In this document: piece after piece, positions 35,641 to 47,451 of the stretch
Numbering within the stretch: position 1 is the first letter of the stretch
Layout of the letters: each line of letters begins with the position of its first letter
Origin: Perilla frutescens
Lineage: Eukaryota > Streptophyta > Magnoliopsida > Lamiales > Lamiaceae
NCBI GenBank assembly: GCA_026008535.1
Contig: BRKX01000006.1
Coordinates: 48,286,664 to 48,350,663 of the forward strand
Length of the DNA: 64,000 bases
Reading direction: 5' to 3'
Translations under genes and position numbers: made by a program
Notes under the pieces: model-generated
What the model was told of the DNA's origin: nothing
The model's database searches: none
The model's input: the letters and a program-made list of their open reading frames with translations, nothing else

Positions 35641-36050
35641 CAAATGTTCTTGATCAACATCATCACACTCGTTGCCACGGTGAAACATCAAATAAGGGTT
35701 TCAACATAGGTAAAACTATCAAGTAAGAAGTATTGTCTCTGATAGGGAAAACTATCAAGTAGAAATGTGCCGCAACTAAATCCTTTTCCTCAAGAGTTGC
35801 GTCGTCATCTCTGTATAAGAATATCTTCTGAATTTGCCTTAATCAGATTCACACTATCATTGTAAAAAAAGAAGAGTTTCAAACAATAGCTGTTAATAGA
35901 ATGAAGATGCACGTAATTAATCTCCAATTCTTTCACCCATGACTTGGGGTCGCCATAATCCTAGAGTGTAGGGTAGTTCAGAAAGAAAACGAGAGATCCT
36001 CCCAAAAAGAAAAGGATAAATTGCGAAATATCAAAATCCACAGCCACTTG

Positions 36051-36104
36051 TATATATGGCCAGATAGCTCCTTTTTTTCTTCTTTTTTCTTTTTTTCCCC
36101 TTTA
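36051..36104 (+). promoter_or_regulatory. TATA box and pyrimidine-rich leader of the starch branching enzyme gene
   Basis: TATATATGG at 36051-36059 is followed by a long C/T tract to 36104, then about 140 bases of leader to the ATG at 36244. The upstream 400 bp are less AT-rich than the surroundings and look like ordinary promoter sequence. Confidence 0.45.
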
Positions 36105-36243
36105 CATTGACGACTCCACAACTATTTTCACGGATTTCATGTCTCTCCTTGAACTCGGTGCAGATCTGCAATAGACTATAAGTTTTCCATTAAATTATTT
36201 TTCTTATTATTAAAAACTGGAAAGTGGAAATCTTTCAAGGAAA

Positions 36244-36417
36244 ATGGTGTACACACTCTCCGGTGTACGGTTACCAGAGGTGCCATCGAAGTTGAAGCTC
36301 AAAACCAATGTGTGGAACATTGATAGGAGCGCTCGTGTATCACTGTTTTTTAAGAACACGTCTAATTTTCATGAGTGGGATCCGATTGAATTGACGACTT
36401 TGTTAGTTTTATTTTAA
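36244..36417 (+). CDS. Starch branching enzyme, class A (SBEII-type), first exon
   Basis: The frame from ATG 36244 reads MVYTLSGVRLPEVPSKLKLK, then a WNIDRSARVSLFFKNTS segment. This matches the N-terminal plastid transit peptide of dicot class A starch branching enzymes (potato SBE II begins MVYTLSGVRFPTVPS and continues with DRR.ANVSVFLKK). The enzyme forms alpha-1,6 branches in starch inside plastids and is normally about 800-900 residues. Only 57 codons are open here (stop at 36415-36417). The last 15-20 codons do not match the family, so the exon probably ends near 36345-36380, but I cannot fix the splice site. No other exon of the gene was found to 64000. It is either the 5' end of a real gene with a huge intron, or a severed fragment. 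Confidence 0.65.
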   Translation: MVYTLSGVRLPEVPSKLKLKTNVWNIDRSARVSLFFKNTSNFHEWDPIELTTLLVLF

Positions 36418-36871
36418 TAAACTTTGATAGCTTGATAGTTGTGCTCGCGTATTGCTATTTTTTAATTGTGATTGAATTGCGAGTATTAATTAATTTTTTT
36501 TTTGGTAAATTACTTTGACACATTTTTTAACATTAAAGTGGTGCGATCATTTCTGTATAGATATGTCTTGGTTTGGATCTTAAATACCGTCTAATATGAT
36601 TTTGTGTTGCATTTTGTTTTTGTGGTGAATTTGAGTTATTATGTGAATGAAATGGGGAATAATGTGGTATTTTGAGTAGTCTACGGCATATGTTTTTACC
36701 TCGGTGGGGTGCATAATGGCTCTCTATTTATAGGTAAACAGAAAGCATTTTTTATTCTAAAACGTCCATGTTCGGTAGGAAATTTTATCTCCTTGAAATC
36801 AACTTAGCATGTCACTTTGAAATTTTCTAGACAACCATGTACATGATCATGTGCATAACACTTGATCAAGT
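36418..36871 (+). other. Probable start of intron 1 of the starch branching enzyme gene
   Basis: The sequence is T-rich and non-coding, typical of a plant intron, and directly follows the exon. It is interrupted at 36877 by a solo LTR. Confidence 0.4.
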
Positions 36872-37679
36872 ACATTTGTAACACCCTAGAAATTTCAAGA
36901 ATACCCTAGGAGTTTCTAAATTTATTTAGAAGAATAAAGAAAATAAATGGTGCTGAAATAAGGATGTTTTGGTTGTAAGCCGTGACTTTAAGGGTCATTT
37001 TTTGTGAAAAATCATCTTTTTGAGAATCTCGATCCCAGCTCAATTATGACCGAATTTGGTCTTGTTTGAAAGGTGTTGACCCAGGGAGCGTGACAGTACT
37101 TTCGAATTTTTAATCCAAGGCCATTTGAGGTCCCGGTGACGAAAAGCGTATAAAGTAAGAGCGGGAATAGTGTTTTTCCAAAAGGGTGTGATTTTCAGAA
37201 ATTCACAAAATCTCATGTGTTGACTCGAGTCTTGTTTCGTCAAGCCATCCCTATAGAAAATTTCTCAAGAGATTCATTGGCGTTCTTAGATTTTCAATCA
37301 GGGGTTAATTGAACGCTCGGGAATTTTATTTATCCCTTATGTGGAATAGTAAATCTATTTTTGGAAAGAGAATCTTTTCTCATTTTTCTTCAAGACGACT
37401 CTTTCTTTATCCTAAGTCGAGTTGGTTCAGTAGTACTTGAGCCAACGAACCTCCCGGTATTTTTAGATTTTATGTTGAAGGTCATTTGTACCTCGCCATT
37501 GAATAAAACACATTTTAACCGAATCCGGAATTTCTGTAGTAGTATTTTTATACTGCAGTAGCTTATAGGGGAAGCCAATGCCACCCCTATATATAGTAGC
37601 CTCTCCCTTCGCTGTTTTCATCCCACAATCCCCATTCCGATATATTTAGAAAGAGGGAGTAGAGTTGGGCGAGACAGAG

Positions 37680-37940
37680 GAGTGGATGAGAGAGAGGGAG
37701 GATCCGCCACTGCCACCGCCGTGGAGTCGCCAAGGAGCCAGCCACCGTGGGGGCCCCAGCTGGCATCGGGATACCCCATCGGCTAGGAAGAGCCCGCAGG
37801 CGCGGAGCCTCCCGTCGGCGCGGGGCACCCCTTGCCCTGCCGGTGCTGGGCCTCCCGCCAGTGCGGGGAAGACCAGTTCAGGCCCCATCGGCGCTGGGCC
37901 CCTCCGCCAACGCCGAGTGCCCCATTTTCGAGTCTATTTT
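37680..37940. repeat. GC-rich degenerate repeat within the solo LTR
   Basis: GGCGCGGGGCACCCCTTGCC-like units of about 20-25 bp recur with variation (GTCGGCGCGGGGCACC, GCCAGTGCGGGGAAG, TCGGCGCTGGGCCCC). GC content is far above the surroundings. The open frames on both strands result from composition. A related block lies at 58205-58350. Confidence 0.6.
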
Positions 37941-39304
37941 TGGTAATTTTGGACGTTTAACCTTTAATTCTCGTGTTTAAGTCGTGGTTAGGATCGAGGA
38001 AGTAGATTTCTTTTCAATTTCTTGTTAGGATCTCGAAGAGGACCGCTAAGCCGATGATCGACTTTTGTTAGAAGAGGTGAACCCTGAGGAGACCCGGGAA
38101 ATGATTTTTAGCTCGTTACTCCGACCCCCGCTCTGTGATTGAGGTAGGTAATTCTAAACTAAATATATGGTTTAAACTAGTGAGCTCTCGAAGCATGATA
38201 GGGCAAGGTGAAATATCCAATAAAATATTTTATGCTTTGCCTGATTAGTAGTCTCTGTACAAAGGAAAAGAAAAGAAAGGAAATGAAGGAAAGTAAAGGA
38301 AGGAAGGAAATTCTTATCATAACGTGATTATGTTAATTGTTATTTGAGCTCTTGAATAAATAAAGGATGATATGATTTGATATGATTTCATATAGTTGAT
38401 TTATATGAGGTATAGATGATCATGATCGTAAGTTAAGTTGTTATCGATATTATTGATGATGAATGTTATTTAAGTGAGTAATGCCTTGTAGGTTGATTAT
38501 AGTATCTCTTATGGCATTAAGACTATAGTATTGACTGAGGAATGCGACCTAGATGATTCATTCTAGGTTATGATCTATGCTAGCAGGATTAAACATAGAG
38601 ATTTGAATGTTGAAGATTGAATAATGAGATACAATTAAAGTAAAGGAAGGAAAGAAGGAATTTATCATTTGATCCCTTATAAGCTATGTGATCATGTTAA
38701 TAATTGAAGGATTAGTCCTAGATATTTGCTCTAGGCTTCGTATATGCTAGCTAAGAAAGGAAGGAAGAAAGGATTGTATTATATTGTTAAGCAGGGTATT
38801 GAGCTCAAAGAACAGTTTCATTACATTATCATGTTGTGACATTCGAGTTACTAAAGTTGAATCTTTGATAAAGTTAAAGAGAGTCACTGCTGGGTAATCC
38901 TCTCGCATACTCGAGTCACTGCTAGGTAACCACCTCACATACTCAGGAGGATACTTGAGGTAACCCCTCTCTTATCCTGAGGCATGCCTCAGGGTGCAGT
39001 AGACATCAGGTTTGAGCCAGGAAGGGCCCACATGAAAGGAAGTAAAAGGTTTTTGCTTTTCTGGTTATATGATTTTCTTCCTCTATGTTTCTGCTGAACA
39101 CTCTAACGTCTAGTGTTTAGTCTTGATATATGTCAATTGATCCTTGATAATAACATGTCTTTAATGATACGATTCCTAAATATCAATAAAGTCTTTAAGA
39201 AGAAGAAACATGTTCTTTCAACATACCATTTATTCCTTTATTGATTCTGAGCTATTTAAAAAGTCATATTTGCTGAGCATATTGATATCTATTCATTCTC
39301 TGTT

Positions 39305-39540
39305 GACCTATGAATGGGTCTTGCATACTTGTTCTTGTTGTTCGAGCATGATTCTGCTTAGATCCCAATTAATCTTAAGTGTTTTCTTGCTTTCGTCCTA
39401 TGAATGGGACAATATAATTTATTTGTCTCTGACCTATTGATGGGTCTTAGCTATCGTGACCTATGAAGAGGTCTTGTTTATCTAAAAGAGCCAAGTTCCT
39501 ATCTGTTGGTTATTGGATTCTATTTGGCCTATGATTAGGC
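39305..39540. repeat. Series of five short hairpins in the solo LTR
   Basis: Stem-loops sharing a TATGAATG-like loop occur at 39305 (GACCTATGAATGGGTC), 39395 (GTCCTATGAATGGGAC), 39431 (GACCTATTGATGGGTC), 39458 (GACCTATGAAGAGGTC) and 39527 (GCCTATGATTAGGC). The second stem differs from the first at both pairing positions, so pairing is kept. Confidence 0.6.
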
Positions 39541-39752
39541 ATTCATTTGACTTGACTGAACTATTTGACTCCTTTGATTCGTTGAAAATGATAAATCTTC
39601 TGAGTCATAAAGTTAAGTTGCCTAAATCTTTGAGGTGCTAACTTAGTTCGATTCTAGAAACACCCCTGGATTTCTAATTAATCTACCTTTTTCCTTCTAT
39701 TTTCTTCATAACATCCCCGTCACTATTCTCGGGACCGGGCTGTTACAACATT

Positions 39753-40130
39753 CTTTGATCTTCAATCAGATATGTAGCAGAATGTTCTTGTATAATGTCC
39801 AGAACATAGTCTTCAACACTTTGAAAAATCAAAACCTTGTATTCTTGATTTGCCATGTCCAGAACAAGGTTTTCAACACTTTTAAAAATCGAAACCTTGT
39901 GTTCTTGATTTGCCATAAGGATTATGATAATCTAAAATCACTTAATGTTAAACGATGACACTTGTTTAGTGTTTATTTGTACTATTTTATGTTAGGAATT
40001 TGGTGTCTTTAGTACGTGTGTTTTCTTTATTTTCGTATTATTTTTATGTTATTTCCTTCACTTTTGCTCTTGTGATAGAATATGTCAGATTTGTGCAAAA
40101 CTTGAGCTTTTGTTATCAAAAGTAGGATTT
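39753..40130. other. Left flank of Copia-2; older LTR-like sequence
   Basis: A 65-bp imperfect direct repeat (TTGTATTCTTGATTTGCCAT) occurs near 39836 and 39897. From about 39955 the sequence may join with 57748 onwards into one older LTR-like element that Copia-2 interrupted. No gene is recognised. Confidence 0.4.
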
Positions 40131-40135
40131 TAATG

Positions 40136-41733
40136 TGTTAGGAAAAACTAGCAAGGAACCCCTAGATCAGGTTTTGATGAGATGTCAAAATTATTTATGA
40201 AAAACTGACCAAAATTCTAGCTGTAGATCGAAGCTGATCAGCCCAGGGCATCATCAAAGAAGAACTCTGGAAGAGTCAAAGTCAACCAATCTGAAGAATG
40301 ACCCACAAATTGAAAGACACGTCATCCAGTCTAAAGTTCAACTTGGCTGAGGAATCATACCGATCCAAGCAAGCTGACAATCGAGTCAGCTGAACTGAGG
40401 GAGAAATGAGTTGACCAAAGATTGAAGAAGCTGATAGAATATCAGTTTATGCCAGATACTGACAGTAGCCAACTGGAACAATGGTCAATCTCAGCTGACA
40501 AGCCCAGAACTGCCAACTGGAGCAATGGTCAATCTCAGCTGACAAGCCCAGAATTGCCAACTGGAGCAATGGCCAATCTCAGCTGACAAGCCCAGAATTG
40601 CCAACTGGAGCAACAGGCAGACTCAGCTGATAAGCCCAGAACTGCCAACTGGAGCGATAGCCAGACTCAGCTGACAAGCTCAGAATTGCCAGCTGGGATG
40701 ATATTGCAACTAAGCTGAGAAATCCAAAACTGCCAACTGAAATTCCAAACTGCCAAGAGAGCTGAAGCCAGAAGACTCCTGGAGTGTATTGCTTAAATCA
40801 GCGTATCTTGGAATAAATGATCCTTCAAAGATCCTGGAATTCAATGAAGATCGATTGGCAGAGTAACGGCTACTTCAACCAAATGATCCAAGCGATCATT
40901 TAAGACCACATGCCATTGATGAGCCAACAGAGCCACTGATCAAATGGACAATGGAGCTCAACGGTCATAAAATCACTCCTCTATAAAAGACGGGTGAATC
41001 AGAGTTTTAAACACTTTTCACAAACATAACCTCTTGCTAACCTTTGCATATACAAGCAGAGCTTTTCTTTCTCCCTTCCACTCAAGCTCAAGTGCAACGT
41101 TTGATAGAAACTGCAAAAGTCAAACTAAGAAGAAGAATTCACTGAATCAAGACATCCAGCCAGCTGTTAACGAACCAGCCAGGGCAGCCTTCTCAGTTTT
41201 CAGCTATTCAAGATCAACTACTCAGCTCAATCAAAGGAGCACATCAGTTGATACCCCCTCGTTCAAGACTAATCTCTTGAAGATCGAAAGAGATCTAAAA
41301 CCTTATAAAGACGACAATAGCACCTACCTTCCTAGCGAGAAGTTAGAGACTTCAAGTGTGAGCTGTCGACCAGCTGAGGTAGCGAGCAGTTACCAGGTTC
41401 AGCCAACTGTCCTTCATTGTGTAATTTGTAAAGGAACTCAAGTTATATAGTGAAGTTACCCTTCTGCGGAAGGAAGAGAGGACGTAGAAGTTTGAGACTT
41501 CGAACCTCTATAAATCTCTTGTGTGCTGTACTTATTGATCATTGCATATCTCTAACTGCACACAACATCACACAAGCTACACTCAAACTGTCTCAACTGA
41601 TTATCAAGTTGGTGCATAGATAAGTTTCTTCAAGCGAGTCAAAGGACCCTATTTTCAGCATCTAAAGTAAAAGTTTTTGAATCAGTTTATTCACCCCCCC
41701 TCTAAATAGATACCGACTCGCCCGGGACCAACA
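40136..41733 (+). repeat. Copia-2 5' LTR
   Basis: It starts TGTTAGGAAAAACTAGC and ends CCCGGGACCAACA. A promoter-like TATAAAAG lies at 40982-40989, after CAACGG near 40960. The ORF at 41034-41450 is LTR leader sequence, not a gene. It contains a 44-bp tandem array. Confidence 0.95.
40465..40725. repeat. 44-bp tandem repeat in the 5' LTR
   Basis: About six units of the type TGCCAACTGGAGCAATGGTC plus AATCTCAGCTGACAAGCCCA and GAAT are present, the last ones diverged. The 3' LTR has one more unit (56447-56760), which accounts for the whole 44-bp length difference between the LTRs. Confidence 0.88.
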
Positions 41734-41735
41734 AG

Positions 41736-41747
41736 TGGTATCAGAGC
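41736..41747 (+). other. Copia-2 primer binding site
   Basis: TGGTATCAGAGC lies two bases after the 5' LTR and is the standard complement of plant initiator-Met tRNA. Confidence 0.95.
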
Positions 41748-41821
41748 GGTTGATTCTAAGGATCAGCTGTTTCTGCAGATCAACTGAATCAGATCTAATT
41801 ATCTGTGCTAACATTCCAGCT

Positions 41822-44023
41822 ATGGTAAACCATAAGCTACCTTTGTTTTGAGTTGAGAACTATGATAATTGGAGCAGGAGAATGAAAGCGCATCTCTGCT
41901 CAATTCATGAGAATATGTGGGAAGTCATTGAAGAAGGTCCAATCATCATCATGATGGACAATGATGCTCACATAGTTGATATCAATCAACCGGCAAGGAT
42001 TCTGAAGCCAACTAATCTTCTCACCAGTGACGAGAAGAAGTTGAAGAATCTAGAGTTTGTTGCTCAAGCTGCATTATTCCAAACTCTAGATGAAGATCGT
42101 ATAAAGGATACCAAGAATTGCACAACTGCCAAAGAAATATGGGACCTACTAGTAGATCTTTGAAGAGAGTCCGAAGCTATAAAAGGAAACAAGCTCCAAC
42201 TGGCGGTTGATAGGTATGAATCCTTCAAAATGCAGGCAGAAGAGTCCATCTCAAGCCTTGAAACTAGATTTTTAGGCATCATCAATGAGATGAACAACCT
42301 TGGAAGAAGTTATCCCAATTCAGAGATGAATTCTAAAATATTGGATAATCTCACTGACGAATAGGATATGAAAGTGATAGCTATAAAGGAGTCAAGAAAC
42401 CTAAACAACATCACTCCAAGGGAACTATTTGGTTCTCTTAAAGCTCATGAGTACAGTCTAAACTGAAAAAGAGAAGCGTCGACATCATCAGCTCAAGACG
42501 TAGCTTTCTATGGCGAAAGGCCCAGGTTTAGAGACGCTCGAGGAAGAAACAACTTCCGACCTAGGAGCTCACCAGCCAAAGAAAACCAAGGCGGATCTTC
42601 AACTGAATGGAAAAGGGAGGCAACTGAAAATAAGGAAAATCTAACTAAGGACATCAATGATCAGATTCAATCAGTTACCAAGTTGCTCGACAAGTTGAAG
42701 AGAGCTCGGGATAAACAATTAGTTTCACCTCAGACTGATGAAATCCCAAAAGTTAAAAAAGCCTACCAACCAGCTGAACGGCCAGCTGAACCATTCAGGA
42801 GTGGCAATCGCAATCTTGGAGAATGTTTTCATTTTCATAAACAAGGACATTACAGGTTCGAATGTCCAGAACTCCCCGAAGACAAGAAAGCGAAGGTAAA
42901 AAGAAGCTTCTTCAAAAGAAAAGTAATGGTCGCGAATCTCGAGAATGCTGTGCTGGATGATTCAGACTATCCTTCTGGAATCGATTCTGACGGCTATAGC
43001 TCAGATGATGATGAAGTATTATTCTGCCTCATGGCTGACTATGATGAAGAGGTTAGTACAGCTGACTCTCAAACTTCTTTTAACCATATCAATGAAGTAA
43101 TTGTCTCTAGTAATGAGCTTGATGTGAAACTTATGATGCTAGAAGACCAATTAGCTTCAATCTCCTGTTTGCATGTTGAACTGAAAGATGAAAATGATGA
43201 ACTGAGGAACAAGGTCAGGAAACTGAGCATTGATCATGAAAGACTAGAGTATCTTGAATCCCAACTTATAGAATTTGAGGAATTGAAACTAAGAACTGCT
43301 GATCTAGAGAAAGAAAATAAAAAACTCAAGCAAGAGATCCTTGAAAAAGAAAAGGTAAACCTAAAGTTCAAAAAGAGATCTCAGACTCTAGATGAAATAC
43401 TCAGTCATCAAAGAACTGGAACTGATAGCTCAGGGCTAGGATATAGCAAGTTCACTGCCCTAGAAAAGGGAAAAGTAGTTGCTCAACCTAGTGACAAGGG
43501 TATCCTAAAAGGGTTCATGAGATCTCAGGATCAACCAGCTGAGTCAAACAAAGGAAATGGAATATTGAAAAATCCCCAGACCCAGCCTAAAAAGTTTGGT
43601 CAGTTCTACTAATCTAAAACACCCGATCAGCTAAAGCCCAGTTCCCAGCCAAGACCATCAGTTCACTCAAGTCAGTCCACTCGTCCAAAGCCTTCAGTTC
43701 AACAAAGGCCACCAGCTCAGTATAAAATGCCCTCAAGGCAAACTGGCAGATCAATTCACTATGAAAAGAAAGACCAGTTTAGATCTCAAACCTACCCTGC
43801 TAAGCAGTTTAATCAAAGCACTTCTAGGAGAGATCAAAGAAAAACATTTCAACCCTATCATCATTACGATGAATATTTGGATTCCAGAAATGAACCAAGA
43901 GCTGATCCAAAAGGGTTCAATCTAAGTAACTGGAAACATACAAGACATTGGCCTGATCGAAGAGCCCAAAAATCTCAAAATAATTGTGTGCTAGTTGAAG
44001 TGTTTTATCCTACTAGCTTTTAG
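41822..44023 (+). pseudogene. Copia-2 gag
   Basis: One frame runs from ATG 41822 to 44023, broken by stops at 41849, 42161, about 42362, about 42464 and 43610. The N-terminal part (VENYDNWSRRMKAHL, TTAKEIWDLL, SLETRFLGIINEMNNLG) is a UBN2-type copia gag. The zinc knuckle near codon 335 reads CFHFHKQGHYRFEC, with Phe in place of the second Cys. A long coiled coil follows (about 43110-43400; LEDQLASISCL, LRNKVRKLSIDHERLEYLE). The C-terminal part is Gln/Pro/Arg-rich. It ends near TSF at 44021 or soon after; pol resumes in another frame. Confidence 0.88.
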
Positions 44024-44207
44024 CGCAGGTACCATTCAACCGACTCAAGGAGAGTTGAAAGAGAGTCGAAACTGATGAAACAATCTAAGTTAGTTGACTC
44101 TTTAAGTGATAAGAAGCCAAAATTTTGGCAAGTCTGGATTTCAACAAGCTTAATATATCAAAAAGGACCCGATATGAAATGGGTCCCTAAATGCTAATCC
44201 TTTTCTT

Positions 44208-47200
44208 TTGCAGGACAAAAGCATCCTATCTATGAAGAAAACCAAAGATATTTGGTATCTAGATAGCGGGTGCTCCAAGCACATGACCGGAGATAGAGAA
44301 GATCTCGACAGTTATGAAGAAATCAAAGGTCCACTCGTCACATTTGGAGACAATTCTAAAAGCCGAACCATTGGAGAAGGGTTCGTTGTCAAAGGAAAAG
44401 TAGTTGTAAATGTAGTCTCCTATGTGGATGGATTAAAGCACAAATTACTCAGCATCAGCCAGCTGTGCGGCAATGGCTACTCAGTTGACTTCACCAAAAA
44501 CTCCTGCAACATAAGAGACAAGTCAACTGGAGTAATCTTGCTAACCGGCATCAGGAGAGGCAACATGTACATTGTTGACTGGTCAACCGGCTACTCAGAA
44601 GCTTGCTTTCTCTCAAAAGGATCAACTGAAGCAAGCTGGCTATGGCATCGTCGACTGAACCACCTCAACTTCAAAACAATCAACTACCTAGCAAAGAAAG
44701 AGCTAGTTGAGGGGCTTCCCAAGGAGATATACAAGTAAACAGGTGTATGCGGACCATGTCAAAAAGGGAAGCAAGTGAAGTCATCCTTCAAGAATAAGAA
44801 TCACCCACCAGGAACAACTGACTGTCTTCAACTGCTGTACATGGATTTATTTGGTCCAGTTAGACCTCAAACTCCAAAAGGTAAAAGATTCACTCTTGTA
44901 GTAGTTGATGATTACTCAAGATGTACATGGGTGGAATTCTTGAGGAGCAAAGATGAAACATATGACAAGCTCACGGCGCTGATCAGAAGACTACAAACTG
45001 AGAAGGAAAGATCAGTTCAAAGGATTCGCTCCGACAATGGAACCAAATTTATGAATCAACACATGATCAACTTCCTCAACCAGCTTGGAATCACTCATGA
45101 ACATTCAGCTGCAAGAACTCCACAACAAAACGGTGTAGCTGAAAGGCGCAACTGAACACTAAAGGAAACAGCTCGAGCGATGATAGCTAATGCCAACATA
45201 GCTGAAGGGTACTGGGCTGAAGCAGTCAACACAGCTTGCCATACTCAAAATCGAAGTGCCATTGTAGCAGCCTATGATAAGAGACCTTATAAACTGTACA
45301 AGGGTCGTAAGCCTTCTATCTCATATTTTAAAATATTTGGCTGTAAATGTTATATTCACAACAATGGCAAGACTCAATTGAAAGCTTTTAGTGCTAAAGC
45401 TGATGAGGGAATATTTCTTGGGTATAACTCTCCTCATGCATAGGCTTATAGAGTGTTCAATAAACGAACTCTTGTTGTGGAAATAACATGTCATGTGGTA
45501 TTTAATGAATTTGCTAATGAGTACAGGAACAAAGAAACTATAGACACATCAGTTTAAGTACTACCTAGTGAAACTGAAAATTCGCAGGACTATGTGGATC
45601 ACATTGTTCCAGAGCGGTTTGAAGTTTCATTAGAAGAAGGCAATGAAACTGGCACTAAACCAGTTGAGAACAACTTGGTCAATGAAGACACAAATCGTGC
45701 TGAGACCGCAAACCCCACAACTGAAGCAGGGGGAAGAAATAATGAGAATATTGAGCCAACTTATGAACGAGCAACTGATGACATCATCATAGAAGAACCG
45801 GCTGAGGACCCAGCTGAAGCCATATTGCCCAAGTGGCTCCGAAGCCATTCAACTGACAAGATAGTTGGTGATCCAAGAAGTCGAGTTCAGACCAGAGGAT
45901 CAACTGAGCATGCATTATTCACATGCTTTATCTCTCAAACTGAACCAGCAAACGTCAAGGAAGCCTTAGAAGATTCAGACTGGATCATGGCTATGTAAGA
46001 AGAACTGGACCAATCACACGAAATGACGTATGGTTTCTCATTGATAGGCCAAAAACCCAGAAGGTCATTGGCACAAAATGGATGTTTCGCAACAAACTGG
46101 ATGAACAAGGAGTGATCACAAGGACCAAGGCTAGACTGGTAGCCAAAGGTTGCTCACAAAGTGAAGGAATCGACTTTGATGAGACATTTGCGCCAGTTGC
46201 AAGATTGGAAGCCATCAGACTGTTCCTAGCCTATGCAGCTCACTTTAACTTCACAGTCTACCAAATGGATATCAAGAGTGCTTTTCTTCAAGGAATGCTC
46301 AAGGAGGACGTGTATGTCGAGCAACCGCCAGGCTTTGAAATTGGTGATCAAGTTTTCAAATTGAAAAAGGCTCTCTACGGACTGAAGCAAGCTCCGAGAG
46401 TGTGGTATGAAACCCTAACAATATTTTTGCTAAAAAACGAGTTTAAAAAAGGAGTCATTGATCGGAATCTATTACGAATAGAACGATCAACTGAGATCTT
46501 AATAGTTCAAATTTATATGGATGACATAATTTTTGGATCAAATAGCAAAGATCTATGCACACGGTTCGCTCAACTGATGCAAAGCGAATTCGAGATGAGC
46601 ATGATGGGAGAAATGACATTCTTCCTAGGACTCCAGGTAAAGCAGCTGAAAGATGGAATTCACATCAGCCAGACGAAGTACACCAAGGAGCTAGTCAAGA
46701 AGTTTGGAGTAAGTAAAGGAAAAACTCTCAAGGTTCCAATGAACACATCAGTTCAACTAACTCTTGATGAAGAAGGGGAATCAGTTAGCCAAAATTACTA
46801 TAGAGGAATCATTGGCTCCCTACTTTACTTAACAGCCAGTCGGCCAGACATCTCATATTCAGTCGGCCTATGTGCGCGGTTTCAATCCAATCCAAAGAAA
46901 AGTCATCTTGAAGCAGCTAAGAGAATTATCAAATATCTCAAAGGAACCATAAATCTTGGATTATGGTATTCTAGAGATGACAGTTTGAGTTTAATTGGAT
47001 ATTCAGACTCAGACTTTGGTGGATGCAAGATTGACAGAAAAGCACCAGTGGAACATGTCAGTTTCTTGGAAGCAAATTGATATCCTGGTTTAGCAAGAAG
47101 CAGCACTCAGTTGCCACGTCAAAAACTGAAGCAGAGTATGTAGCTGCTGGAAGCTGCTATGCTCAAATACTCTGGATGAAGCAACAGTTGAAGGATTACA

Positions 47201-47451
47201 AAGTTGAAACTGAAGAAGTGCCTATCTACTGTGACAACAATAGTGCAATCGCGATATCTCATAATCCAGTTCTACATTTAAGAACTAAGCACATTGACAT
47301 AAGGCACCACTTCATCAGAGATCACATCGAGAAGAAAGACATATACATCAAATATGTCAATACTGAGAAGAAGATAGCCGACATCTTCACCAAACCGTTG
47401 CTTGAAGATGGTTTATGGAGCTATGTATATAGTTGGGACTGCTGGAGCTAG
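44208..47451 (+). pseudogene. Copia-2 pol: protease, integrase, RT and RNase H
   Basis: Protease has the intact catalytic motif YLDSGCSKHMTG. The GAG-pre-integrase region shows LWHRRLNHLNFKTI, and the integrase core shows LYMDLFGPV, VVVDDYSRCTWVEF, RIRSDNGTKF and QNGVAERRN. RT has YQMDIKSAFLQG and the active site IYMDDIIFGS. RNase H has SKTEAEYVAAGSCYAQ and YCDNNSAIAISHNP, ending at 47451. Breaks: stops at 44736, 45153 (after ERRN, where the family has Arg), 45441, about 45555 and 45996 (after WIMAM, where the family has Gln); frameshifts near 46010 and 47040. Few domains are lost outright, which fits fairly recent decay. Confidence 0.93.

Larger units (their letters stand above)
36877..39747 (+). 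mobile_element. Solo LTR of a Ty3-gypsy chromovirus (Tekay/Del-like)
   Basis: It starts TGTAACACCCTAG and ends GGGACCGGGCTGTTACA, the terminal signature common on Tekay/Del-type LTRs. The perfect 5-bp target duplication ACATT lies at 36872-36876 and 39748-39752. It is 2871 bp and has no internal retroviral coding region, so unequal recombination between two LTRs has removed the rest. It contains a GC-rich block, a perfect 18-bp palindrome at 38976-38993 and a set of short hairpins. The strand is that of the TGTAACA...TGTTACA reading and is not certain. Confidence 0.9.

Noticed and set aside
37646..37980. GC-rich ORFs on both strands inside the solo LTR
   Set aside because: Proline/Arg/Ala-rich frames from a GC-rich repeat; open in several frames at once, with no domain.
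40465..40725. Regular 44-bp repeats that might suggest a CRISPR-like array
   Set aside because: The units are contiguous with no unique spacers, lie in an LTR and are in a plant genome.
41034..41450. 138-residue ORF, repeated at 57048-57410
   Set aside because: It is the leader of the Copia-2 LTR, present once in each LTR, and has no domain.
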